NCBI GenBank assembly: GCA_050298035.1 | Contig: JBNKTK010000069.1 | Span: 1 to 19,742 of the forward strand | Origin: Gaoshiqia sp050298035 | GTDB lineage: Bacteria; Bacteroidota; Bacteroidia; Bacteroidales; Prolixibacteraceae | DNA: 19,742 bases | Reading direction: 5' to 3' | Shown: positions 7,631-15,000 of the stretch, piece by piece | Position numbering within the stretch: position 1 is the first letter of the stretch | How the letters are laid out: every line of letters starts with the position of its first letter | Position numbers and translations under genes: made by a program | The notes under the pieces: generated by a model | The model's input: only the letters and a program-made list of their open reading frames with translations | Database searches by the model: none | What the model was told of the DNA's origin: nothing

Positions 7631-9052
7631 CTATTCGTTTACTTTAGTGGTCAATCTGTCAACAGTAGAGATTTCCATGAAGGTAGAACCACCTCCGATA
7701 CCGAAGCTGCCGCCAACATACACAACCATATCTTCACCTTTCACTCTTCCGGTCTCAAGAAGGCCTTTCAGTGATGAGCGAACCATTTTGAATTTATTTC
7801 TTTTAGGCTCAATCACGCTGGCGCGTACACCATATGAAAGTGCTAACTGACGGGCAATACGCATATCATAGCATTGTGCATAGACCGGGTTTGTTCCACG
7901 AAAAGCTGCCAAATAACGGGCAGTCTTGCCAGTCAGGGTATTTGTAACAATCGCTGTGGTTCCTAATTCCTTGGAAGCCTGTATGGCTGCTTCAGCTAAA
8001 TAAGCTACAACTTCGTTCTCAACTGCAGGAATGATAATGTCGTTACGTTTATCTTTGCTTGGTTCTACTTCCTGTGCGATCCGGTTCATAATTTTTACGG
8101 CTTCAACCGGGTATTGTCCATAGGCTGTTTCACCACTGAGCATGATCGCATCTGCGCGTGAGAAAATTGCGTTGGCAACGTCGCTTACTTCAGCCCTCGT
8201 TGGGCGAGGATTTTCAATCATACTGTGAAGCATTTGAGTTGCGATGATGACCGGTTTTTTACGCTGAACAGCTTTTTTTATTAATTGACGCTGGATACCC
8301 GGAATTTTTTCGGCAGCAATTTCAATCCCAAGGTCCCCGCGGGCAACCATAATCCCATAGGCATGATCCAGGATTTCGTCAATATTGTTTACACCATCCA
8401 GGTTTTCAATTTTCGCAATAATTTTGATTGGGCTGTTGTATTTGTCCAGTAATTCCTGAACTTTCAAAACATCCTCTTTGTTGCGAACGAATGAGTGGGC
8501 AATGAAGTCAACATTGTTTTTTGCTGCAAACTCAATGAATTCTTCATCCTTCTTTGATACTGATGGCAACTGTACGCTATATCCCGGGGTATTTACACTT
8601 TTCTTGTTCTTGATAACCCCGCGGTTTTCAACTTTGCACAGGATATAGTCTTCTTTCTTTTCAATGACACTTAACTCAAGTTCTCCGTCGTCAATCAAAA
8701 TTTTACTGTCAACAGGTATTTCCTGATGGAAATTGTTGTAAGAAACCGTAACAATCTCTCTGTTTTCTTTACTTTCTCTTAAAACTCCTGATACTTCAAC
8801 CAATTGTCCTTCTTCTACCTTTATTGGTTCCGGAATATCTGTTGTTCTTATTTCCGGCCCTTTGGTGTCGACCAGAATACCAATTGAATCAGACACTGAC
8901 CGAATGTTTTTTAATACATTCAATGCACTTTCATAAGTGATGTGTGCCGTATTCATCCGGACAACATTCATCCCTGCTTTATACAGTGATTCAATAAACT
9001 CAGGCTCACACCGGAGGTCTGAGATTGTGGCAACAATTTTTGTGTGTTTCAT
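7631..9052 (-). CDS. pyk: Pyruvate kinase
   Basis: Converts phosphoenolpyruvate and ADP to pyruvate and ATP, the last step of glycolysis; cytoplasmic. The protein has 473 residues, the normal bacterial length. Seen: R32 and N34 in VRMNTAH, DTKGPE (62-67), the signature IIAKIEN with K214 and E216, ARGD with D240, and ATQM with T272. The spacing K214-E216-D240-T272 equals K269-E271-D295-T327 of rabbit muscle enzyme, so the catalytic set is complete. E67 matches E117 of potassium-dependent enzymes, but the residue matching the potassium ligand Ser76 is Ala36. The C-terminal domain (about 340-473) is present. It lies 94 bases after aroQ on the same strand, with a -7 box (9087-9080) in that gap, so it can be transcribed with aroQ or alone. 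Confidence 0.97.
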   Translation of the reverse strand: MKHTKIVATISDLRCEPEFIESLYKAGMNVVRMNTAHITYESALNVLKNIRSVSDSIGILVDTKGPEIRTTDIPEPIKVEEGQLVEVSGVLRESKENREIVTVSYNNFHQEIPVDSKILIDDGELELSVIEKKEDYILCKVENRGVIKNKKSVNTPGYSVQLPSVSKKDEEFIEFAAKNNVDFIAHSFVRNKEDVLKVQELLDKYNSPIKIIAKIENLDGVNNIDEILDHAYGIMVARGDLGIEIAAEKIPGIQRQLIKKAVQRKKPVIIATQMLHSMIENPRPTRAEVSDVANAIFSRADAIMLSGETAYGQYPVEAVKIMNRIAQEVEPSKDKRNDIIIPAVENEVVAYLAEAAIQASKELGTTAIVTNTLTGKTARYLAAFRGTNPVYAQCYDMRIARQLALSYGVRASVIEPKRNKFKMVRSSLKGLLETGRVKGEDMVVYVGGSFGIGGGSTFMEISTVDRLTTKVNE

Positions 9053-9079
9053 TTCAAACTAAATAACATTATGGGGCCA

Positions 9080-9087
9080 CAAAAATA
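9080..9087 (-). promoter_or_regulatory. -7 promoter element for pyk
   Basis: TATTTTTG on the minus strand, 27 bases before the pyk ATG, fits the Bacteroidota -7 consensus and the short-leader spacing seen elsewhere in the window. I see no clear -33 TTTG. It lies in an A/T-rich tract, so a chance match is possible. Confidence 0.4.
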
Positions 9088-9146
9088 GATTTTTTTCGTC
9101 AGGCTATGAAAAACTTGTACTCTGATACGAAGAAAACTCTCAAACG

Positions 9147-9566
9147 TTAATTTTTGATGAAGCTTTCAATGCCTAAACGATAAGAATCCAATCCAAATCC
9201 CATTATACTGCCTTTGCAAACTGGACCGATGATTGATTCATGCCGAAAGTTTTCGCGGGTAAGGATATTGGAAATATGGATCTCAACTACCGGGGTTGTA
9301 ATTCCGGCTATCGCGTCCCTAATAGCGACTGATGTATGGGTATAGGCACCTGCATTAATAATAATACCATCATATGAAAATCCAATTTCATGGATTTTAT
9401 CAATGATAAACCCTTCTACATTCGATTGAAAATATTCTAATTCAATTTCTGGATATTTTTCAATGAGTGTTTCAAAGTAGGATTCGAATGATAGATCACC
9501 ATAAATATTCTTTTCGCGTTTGCCTAATAAATTTAAATTTGGGCCATTGATTAACAATATTTTCAT
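9147..9566 (-). CDS. aroQ: Type II 3-dehydroquinate dehydratase
   Basis: Dehydrates 3-dehydroquinate to 3-dehydroshikimate, third step of the shikimate pathway to aromatic amino acids; a cytoplasmic dodecamer in this family. The protein has 139 residues, as expected. Seen: INGPNLNLLG (6-15), R17, the catalytic Tyr22 in NIYG, N71 and H77 in INAGAYTHTS, H97 in EIHISN and R108 in ENFRHES. The spacing of these residues matches the Mycobacterium tuberculosis enzyme (R19, Y24, N75, H81, H101, R112) with constant small offsets. The usual REP before the active tyrosine is REK here, a mild variation. It is divergent from xerD and upstream of pyk on the same strand; with only 94 bases between them a shared transcript is plausible. 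Confidence 0.95.
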   Translation of the reverse strand: MKILLINGPNLNLLGKREKNIYGDLSFESYFETLIEKYPEIELEYFQSNVEGFIIDKIHEIGFSYDGIIINAGAYTHTSVAIRDAIAGITTPVVEIHISNILTRENFRHESIIGPVCKGSIMGFGLDSYRLGIESFIKN

Positions 9567-9689
9567 TTTTATTTGATTTTTATAAAAAAACTAGTAACTT
9601 TCGCTCGTCCGCCGACGTATTGAAAATTATGTAATCTTGGGGAGGAAACTAATATTCAATATTGGCATGTGCATGTGTTTTTAAAGAGT

Positions 9690-9697
9690 CAAAATTA
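9690..9697 (-). promoter_or_regulatory. Possible -7 element for aroQ in the aroQ/xerD divergent spacer
   Basis: TAATTTTG on the minus strand matches the -7 consensus but would leave a leader of about 120 bases before aroQ. A near match for xerD (AATGTTTG, plus strand, ending at 9710) faces the other way a few bases downstream. No -33 box is clear for either. Confidence 0.25.
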
Positions 9698-9736
9698 TCT
9701 AAAATGTTTGTAGAAAAAAATTAATTGTTTTTAATT

Positions 9737-10636
9737 ATGAAATGGGAAGATAGTAAAAAAGGATTTGAGAATTTTTTGAGGCTTGAAAAGTCGCTGTCTC
9801 AGAATTCAATTGCAGCTTACATCAACGATATCAATAAGTTGATGGCTTTTTTGGATGAAAGTTTTAAAAAATTAACTCCGGAAAAAGTAAGATTGAACCA
9901 TTTGCGTAGCTTCATTGAACACATCAATGATCGTGGCGTTTCTCCTCGTACGCAAGCCCGTACGATCTCCGGTATTAAATCATTCTTCAAGTATTTGTTG
10001 ATGGAAGGAAAGATCAATAGTGATCCGACAACTTTACTTGAATCTCCAAAAATCGGTAGAAAACTTCCTGATGTTTTAACGATGGAGGAAATTGATCTGA
10101 TCATTGATGGTGTTGATTTGACTAAACCTGAAGGACAACGTAATAAAGCGATGTTGGAAACGCTTTACAGCTGTGGCCTTCGCGTTTCCGAGTTGGTTAA
10201 TTTGAAGGTGACTAACTTATTCTTTGATCAGGGATTCATTAAAGTTGAAGGTAAATCAGAAAAAGAAAGATTGGTTCCTGTAAGTTCGAAAGCAATAGAA
10301 GAGATTACAAAATACCTGCAGGGGTATCGTAAGTCTTTGAGAATTAGTCCGGACAGTGAGAATGTGTTGTTCCTGAACAGAAGGGGCAAAAAACTCAGCC
10401 GAGTGATGATTTTCACTATTATTAAGAACCTGGCTGAAAAAGTAGGACTGAATAAGAAAATCAGCCCACATACATTCCGCCATTCTTTTGCTACTCATTT
10501 GATTTCAGGAGGAGCTGATTTAAGAGCTGTTCAGGAGATGTTAGGACATGAATCAATCTTGACAACTGAAATTTATACTCATCTTGATCGGGATTATTTA
10601 AAAAATACCCTTACGCATTTTCATCCGCGTTCATAA
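9737..10636 (+). CDS. xerD: Tyrosine recombinase XerD
   Basis: Site-specific recombinase that, with a partner, resolves chromosome dimers at dif under FtsK control; nucleoid-associated. I start it at ATG 9737, not at an in-frame TTG 12 bases upstream, because MKWEDS gives 299 residues, one more than E. coli XerD. N-terminal SAM-like core-binding domain at about 5-90 (ENFLRLEKSLSQNSIAAY), catalytic domain at about 108-299. Catalytic residues R149, K173, H245, R248, H271 and nucleophile Y280 are each shifted by exactly one from E. coli XerD (R148, K172, H244, R247, H270, Y279). All are intact and there is no sign of a mobile-element integrase. XerC and XerD paralogues are hard to separate by eye; XerD is favoured by length and residue register. 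It is a single gene ending at a terminator. Confidence 0.93.
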   Translation: MKWEDSKKGFENFLRLEKSLSQNSIAAYINDINKLMAFLDESFKKLTPEKVRLNHLRSFIEHINDRGVSPRTQARTISGIKSFFKYLLMEGKINSDPTTLLESPKIGRKLPDVLTMEEIDLIIDGVDLTKPEGQRNKAMLETLYSCGLRVSELVNLKVTNLFFDQGFIKVEGKSEKERLVPVSSKAIEEITKYLQGYRKSLRISPDSENVLFLNRRGKKLSRVMIFTIIKNLAEKVGLNKKISPHTFRHSFATHLISGGADLRAVQEMLGHESILTTEIYTHLDRDYLKNTLTHFHPRS

Positions 10637-10709
10637 TGAGTGAGTTAGTAGATGGTTAATAATTTATTAACATTTTAATCTGCTAAAATTTTTACGTCTA
10701 TGATATTAA

Positions 10710-10745
10710 AGGCCAGTGTGTTAGATGACACACTGGCCTCTTTTT
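10710..10745 (+). terminator. Rho-independent terminator downstream of xerD
   Basis: A perfect 12-pair stem (10710-10721 with 10728-10739), a six-base loop and a C plus five T tail. It lies 73 bases after the xerD stop and insulates xerD from pckA. Confidence 0.88.
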
Positions 10746-10810
10746 ATTTAGAAGGGGCATAAATAATAGTAATTTAAAAGGAGTCATTAATCCTAATCTC
10801 CCAAAAAAAT

Positions 10811-10818
10811 TATTTTTG
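10811..10818 (+). promoter_or_regulatory. -7 promoter element for pckA
   Basis: TATTTTTG matches the -7 consensus. Transcription would start near 10823, giving a leader of about 45 bases to the ATG at 10870. No -33 TTTG is visible at the usual distance. Confidence 0.45.
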
Positions 10819-10869
10819 TGTGCCGAGAAAAATGGTTTTGTTGGAAATATTAAATTTTAAATGTTGACT

Positions 10870-12474
10870 ATGAAAAATCTAGATTTATCCAAGTACGGAA
10901 TTGCCGACGTCCAGGAAATTGTTTATAACCCATCTTACGAGTTATTATTTGAAGAAGAAACCAAACCAGGTTTGGAAGGTTATGAAAAAGGACAAGTGAC
11001 TGAACTTGGAGCTGTTAACGTAATGACTGGTATCTTTACCGGCCGTTCGCCTAAAGACAAGTTTATTGTGATGGATGATACCACGAAAGATACAATCTGG
11101 TGGACATCTGATAAAGCAAAAAACGATAACAAACCTACAACTCCTGAAGTTTGGTCAGAGTTGAAAAGTTTGGTTGCAAAACAATTATCAAGCAAGAAAT
11201 TGTACGTTGTTGATACTTTCTGTGGTGCTAATGCTGACACTCGCCTGAAAGTACGTTTCATTATGGAAGTTGCATGGCAGGCTCACTTTGTTACCAACAT
11301 GTTCATCCGCCCAACTGCTGAAGAACTGGAAACATATGGAGAGCCTGATTTCGTTGTAATGAACGGATCGAAAGCAACTAACCCTAACTGGAAAGAACAA
11401 GGGTTGAATTCTGAAAACTTTACGGTATTTAACCTGACTGAAAAAATGCAGGTAATTGGTGGTACCTGGTATGGTGGTGAAATGAAAAAAGGTATGTTCG
11501 CAATGATGAACTACTACCTGCCATTGCGTGGTATGGCTTCAATGCACTGTTCTGCCAACGTTGGTAAAGATGGTGACACTGCCATTTTCTTTGGTTTGTC
11601 AGGAACAGGGAAAACTACTTTGTCAACTGATGCTAACCGCCAGCTGATTGGTGACGACGAACACGGCTGGGATGATGAAGGTATCTTCAACTTCGAAGGT
11701 GGTTGCTATGCTAAAACAATCAACCTGGACAAAGACTCAGAACCTGAAATCTACGCTGCTATTAAACGCAATGCATTGTTGGAAAACGTTACTGTTGATG
11801 CCAACGGTAAAATTGACTTCACTGATGGTTCTGTAACTGAGAATACTCGTGTTTCTTATCCAATCTACCACATTGACAATATCGTAACCCCTGTTTCAAA
11901 AGCTGGTCCTGCTCAGAAAGTTATTTTCCTTTCTGCTGACGCTTTTGGTGTATTGCCTCCGGTTTCAAAACTGACCCCGGATCAAACTAAATACCACTTC
12001 TTGTCAGGTTTTACAGCTAAATTGGCTGGAACTGAGCGTGGTATTACCGAGCCTACTCCAACTTTCTCAGCATGTTTCGGTGCTGCTTTCTTGACGCTTC
12101 ACCCAACAAAATATGGTCAGGAGTTAGTTAAGAAAATGGAAGCTAACGGAGCTGAAGCTTACCTGGTTAACACTGGATGGAACGGTACAGGCAAACGTAT
12201 TTCTATTAAAGATACTCGTGGTATCATCAATGCGATCCTTGACGGTTCAATTGAAAAAGCTGAAACTAAGATTGTCCCAATCTTTAACCTGGAAGTACCA
12301 ACAGCATTGCCAGGTGTTGATCCTAAAATCCTGGATCCACGTGATACTTATGCTGATGCTACTGAATGGGAAGCAAAAGCAAAAGATCTTGGTAGCCGCT
12401 TTGTTAAAAACTTCGAGAAGTATACTGATAACGAAGAAGGTAAAGCATTGGTTGCTGCAGGTCCTCAATTGTAA
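10870..12474 (+). CDS. pckA: Phosphoenolpyruvate carboxykinase, ATP-dependent type
   Basis: Interconverts oxaloacetate and phosphoenolpyruvate with CO2 and a nucleotide. In fermenting Bacteroidota it commonly runs in the carboxylating direction toward fumarate and succinate; that direction is inferred here. I choose ATG 10870 (MKNLDLSKYG) over ATG 10861 because Bacteroides homologues begin at this point; the protein then has 534 residues. Seen: TGRSPKDKF near the N-terminus, WYGGEMKKGMF, the P-loop GLSGTGKT (242-249), the metal site GDDEHGWD (261-268) and NTRVSYPIYHIDNI. All are standard and intact for the ATP-type family. The codon choice is strikingly uniform (AAC, GGT, GCT, CGT), as in highly expressed genes. 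It forms its own unit, with a promoter box upstream and a strong terminator 27 bases after the stop. Confidence 0.97.
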   Translation: MKNLDLSKYGIADVQEIVYNPSYELLFEEETKPGLEGYEKGQVTELGAVNVMTGIFTGRSPKDKFIVMDDTTKDTIWWTSDKAKNDNKPTTPEVWSELKSLVAKQLSSKKLYVVDTFCGANADTRLKVRFIMEVAWQAHFVTNMFIRPTAEELETYGEPDFVVMNGSKATNPNWKEQGLNSENFTVFNLTEKMQVIGGTWYGGEMKKGMFAMMNYYLPLRGMASMHCSANVGKDGDTAIFFGLSGTGKTTLSTDANRQLIGDDEHGWDDEGIFNFEGGCYAKTINLDKDSEPEIYAAIKRNALLENVTVDANGKIDFTDGSVTENTRVSYPIYHIDNIVTPVSKAGPAQKVIFLSADAFGVLPPVSKLTPDQTKYHFLSGFTAKLAGTERGITEPTPTFSACFGAAFLTLHPTKYGQELVKKMEANGAEAYLVNTGWNGTGKRISIKDTRGIINAILDGSIEKAETKIVPIFNLEVPTALPGVDPKILDPRDTYADATEWEAKAKDLGSRFVKNFEKYTDNEEGKALVAAGPQL

Positions 12475-12492
12475 TTTTATACCAAATTATCT

Positions 12493-12500
12493 TATATTTG
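12493..12500 (+). promoter_or_regulatory. -7 box abutting the pckA terminator, candidate promoter for the glycosyltransferase gene
   Basis: TATATTTG matches the -7 consensus and ends exactly one base before the first stem base of the pckA terminator. Transcription starting near 12505 would give a leader of about 53 bases to the ATG at 12558. No -33 TTTG is visible. Confidence 0.35.
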
Positions 12501-12530
12501 AGCCCCGTCATTTTTGGCGGGGCTTTTTTT
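12501..12530 (+). terminator. Rho-independent terminator of pckA
   Basis: A nine-pair stem (12501-12509 with 12516-12524, one G-U pair, GC-rich) with loop ATTTTT, followed by TTTTTT (12525-12530). Confidence 0.9.
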
Positions 12531-12557
12531 TATCTGTAAGTATTAGCAGTGCTGTAT

Positions 12558-13994
12558 ATGCGTATGAAGATTTCAGGAAATGCCAGGGTTCTGATCGTTT
12601 TTGTTTTAATTACAATTGCAATTCGTTTCTTTAGTTTCTTTTCGAGTGTGTTAGATCACGATGAATCAACCTATTTACTTGTAGGACGAGAATTGGCACA
12701 TGGAAAATCATTGTATGTGGATGTGGTAGATAGTAAACCCGTTGGGATATTTTTTATCTATACTTTGTTTCAGTACGTTTTCGGATACTCAATTTTTTTG
12801 AAGCGTTTATTCGTTTCGGTTATTGTTGCTGCAACAGCTTACTTTCTGTACTTGGTTTCGCAAAAGTTTTTCCAACATAAACGAGTGGCCATTTCAACCG
12901 GTGCAATCTATATTTACCTCGTTTCAACATGGAACTATTTTGGCCTTTCCCCGAATACCGAATTGTTTTTCAACTTCTTTACTGTTGCGGCTTTGATTTT
13001 TTTCCTGCGAAAGAGTTACTTAAGGTATTTCTTTGCCGGGTTTTTGTTTGGTCTGGGGTTTATAATAAAATACCTGGTCTTGTTTGATTTTATATTGATT
13101 GGCTTGTTCTTTTATTTGCATGAATTGTCTCAGAATAATTGGAAATTCTCATTTAAAGAAATATTGCCGTATAAATTAGCCTGCATTGGGTTTGTAATTC
13201 CATTTGTGTTGGTCAACCTGTATTTTTATTTGAATGGACATTTTGATGCATTTCGGTATATTACCTACGAGTTTCCGGGAAGGTATATGGATCGTGGTTC
13301 GCTAAAACAGTTTTTGCTCATCTTGCTTGATTTTACAGGAAGGTTTTTCCCGGTCACAATTCCATTCTTTTTCGTTTTGTTTTCTAAAAGTTCTTTGCTG
13401 AAAACCCTGGAAAAAAGGATGCTCATTTGTTGGATTTTTGCGATCCTTTTGGCGATGTATTTGCCGGGGAGGGGATTCAGCCATTATACAATCCAATTGA
13501 TGCTTCCTGTCTGTTTGATGGCAGGTATTGCTTTTCATCCTGAGTTTCATTTTGACAGGTTTACCCGCGTATTATTCCGGGGGCGAAGTGCCTTGGTGTT
13601 ACTTATTTTGCTTGTTGCTGTTTCTCAGTTTGCGGGAATATCAGGTAAGCTGCGTAAGCCCGATGAACCTCGTGTTGTTGCTGAATATTTGAAGGAACAT
13701 ATGGCGACTGATGATCAGATTTATGTGTCAAATTATGAGCATATACTGTATTATTTGCTTGATCAGGAATTGCCAACAAAGTATGTTCATGCAACTATAT
13801 TGAGCCAACCGGCATTGGCATATGCATTCGATGTTGATCCGGAAAAGGAAATTAAGAGGATAATTGATAGCAAACCCAAATATGTATTGGTGCTGCGGAA
13901 GTTTGATCTGGTAGAAAACTTAATCAAACAGGATTATTTTCTTGACCACTCATTTTTTGATGGCAAAGTACTGGCATATCGAAGAAAAAGCTAG
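12558..13994 (+). CDS. Membrane glycosyltransferase, GT39/ArnT-like (GT-C fold)
   Basis: Predicted to move a sugar from a lipid-phosphate donor to an acceptor on the outer side of the inner membrane. From ATG 12558 it has 478 residues; GTG 12549 and ATG 12564 are other in-frame starts. A first membrane helix (about 9-32) is followed by DHDE (33-36), the acidic first-loop motif of this family, then STYLLVGRELAHGKSLYVD and DSKPVGIFF. About ten further hydrophobic segments follow up to roughly residue 365. The soluble tail (EPRVVAEYLKEHM onward) resembles the small C-terminal periplasmic domain of such enzymes and ends with a predicted PKYVLVLRKF strand. Acceptor and sugar cannot be named; lipid A, protein and polysaccharide are all possible. 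There is no other sugar gene beside it, except possibly the convergent epimerase-like gene. Its stop overlaps the stop of that gene. Confidence 0.85.
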   Translation: MRMKISGNARVLIVFVLITIAIRFFSFFSSVLDHDESTYLLVGRELAHGKSLYVDVVDSKPVGIFFIYTLFQYVFGYSIFLKRLFVSVIVAATAYFLYLVSQKFFQHKRVAISTGAIYIYLVSTWNYFGLSPNTELFFNFFTVAALIFFLRKSYLRYFFAGFLFGLGFIIKYLVLFDFILIGLFFYLHELSQNNWKFSFKEILPYKLACIGFVIPFVLVNLYFYLNGHFDAFRYITYEFPGRYMDRGSLKQFLLILLDFTGRFFPVTIPFFFVLFSKSSLLKTLEKRMLICWIFAILLAMYLPGRGFSHYTIQLMLPVCLMAGIAFHPEFHFDRFTRVLFRGRSALVLLILLVAVSQFAGISGKLRKPDEPRVVAEYLKEHMATDDQIYVSNYEHILYYLLDQELPTKYVHATILSQPALAYAFDVDPEKEIKRIIDSKPKYVLVLRKFDLVENLIKQDYFLDHSFFDGKVLAYRRKS

Positions 13995-14875
13995 CTGTTG
14001 ACTGGTTCTTCCTTATTGAGGATTTCAATCAAACAGTCATTTATCGTTGGATATTCAAATTGAAACCCTTGACCTAGTAATCGTTTGGAGTTAACAAATT
14101 GTCCTTTGATGAGCAGGTCTGAAGCCTCTCCGTAAAATAACTTCAAAATAAAAGGCATTACATGGAAAATTGCCGGACGTTTTAACAGACCTGAAAGCGT
14201 GTTCGTAAAATCGTTGTTCGTAATTTGCTGTGGAGCTACCAGGTTGTAAATCCCAACAAAATCTGTGTTTGTGATGCTTTCAAGATAGGCTAGTACAAGG
14301 TCATCAATATGAATAAAAGGAAATGCTTGTTGACCTGTGCCAATTCTTCCTCCGAAAGCAAGTTTGAATACCGGAAGTACTTTTTTTATGGTTTGCGAAT
14401 TTTTCCCCAGAACGACTCCGGTTCTGAACAATACCAGGCGAACCGATGGTTTCAACCCAGTTGTTGCATCTTCCCAGTTTGTTACAACTTTCCCGATAAA
14501 TCCATTGTCAAATAATTGACTGTCTTCATTGTGGACAATTGTGCCTGTTTGGTAGATCCCAACTGCCGATGACGAAACCAGTACCTGTGGCGATTTCTCA
14601 GGCGGAAGGCTATTTATTGCTTCAACTAAATTTCGGGTAGTAAGTACCCGGCTGTTGTAGATAACTATTTTGTTACGGGAAGACCAGCGCTGAAGAATTG
14701 GTGCACCTGCCAGATTGATGACTGCATCCTTCCCTGACAGAAAATTTGCTAAGTATGATACCTCGCCATAGAGCAGTTTTCGGTCAACAGGAAAAACATC
14801 ATGGCCATTTTTTATCAATCTGGTCATAAGTTTATTGGCGATATAGCCACTTGCCCCGGTGATTGCAATTTTCAT
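13991..14875 (-). CDS. TIGR01777-family NAD(P)-binding epimerase-like protein (YfcH-like)
   Basis: An atypical extended short-chain dehydrogenase/reductase of 294 residues whose substrate is not known for the family. Seen: the nucleotide-binding loop TGASGYIA (6-13, the third glycine replaced by Ala13), the conserved INLAGAPI and RWSSRNK segments, VSSSAVGIYQTG, the FRTGVVLG segment, PFIHIDDL, and the C-terminal DUF1731-like section with FYGEASDLLIKGQFVNSKRLLGQGF. These are the hallmarks of this family. The classical YxxxK catalytic pair is not evident. It shares a four-base overlap with the convergent glycosyltransferase gene (both stop codons lie within CTAG at 13991-13994). It is divergent from the penicillin-binding protein gene, with 125 bases between. 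A one-mismatch -7 box (TAATTTTC, 14897-14890, minus) is the only upstream signal seen. Confidence 0.9.
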   Translation of the reverse strand: MKIAITGASGYIANKLMTRLIKNGHDVFPVDRKLLYGEVSYLANFLSGKDAVINLAGAPILQRWSSRNKIVIYNSRVLTTRNLVEAINSLPPEKSPQVLVSSSAVGIYQTGTIVHNEDSQLFDNGFIGKVVTNWEDATTGLKPSVRLVLFRTGVVLGKNSQTIKKVLPVFKLAFGGRIGTGQQAFPFIHIDDLVLAYLESITNTDFVGIYNLVAPQQITNNDFTNTLSGLLKRPAIFHVMPFILKLFYGEASDLLIKGQFVNSKRLLGQGFQFEYPTINDCLIEILNKEEPVNS

Positions 14876-14975
14876 AAAGTTGAAGATCTGAAAATTAAAT
14901 TATTCAGCCAATTGTATTTCGTAAAAGTTTTCAGGTGAAAATAAAATCAATTGCAATATTTGACGTTAAAATAAG

Positions 14976-14983
14976 TAGTTTTG
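14976..14983 (+). promoter_or_regulatory. -7 promoter element for the penicillin-binding protein gene
   Basis: TAGTTTTG matches the -7 consensus 18 bases before the ATG. TTGC at 14951-14954 lies about 21 bases upstream as a weak -33 candidate. The leader would be about 13 bases. Confidence 0.45.
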
Positions 14984-15000
14984 ACCGAAAATTTTAAAGC

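Noticed and set aside
9594..9660. A GC-rich patch and GGGGAGG in the aroQ/xerD spacer, considered as a small RNA
   Set aside because: I could not form a tRNA, 6S or riboswitch-like fold, and there is no terminator on either strand after it.
9665..9677. GCATGT repeated twice in tandem in the same spacer
   Set aside because: Two copies of a six-base unit are too short to call a functional repeat.
9737..10636. The tyrosine recombinase as an integrase marking a mobile element
   Set aside because: Length and catalytic register equal chromosomal XerD, there are no flanking repeats or tRNA target, and all neighbours are housekeeping genes.
12218..12634. A 138-codon plus-strand frame running from pckA into the glycosyltransferase gene
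   Set aside because: It is a shifted frame of pckA and crosses a clear terminator; its translation has no family features.
13991..14875. The epimerase-like gene and glycosyltransferase as a polysaccharide synthesis cluster
   Set aside because: The TIGR01777 family is widespread outside sugar loci, the genes are convergent, and no other sugar-pathway genes are nearby.
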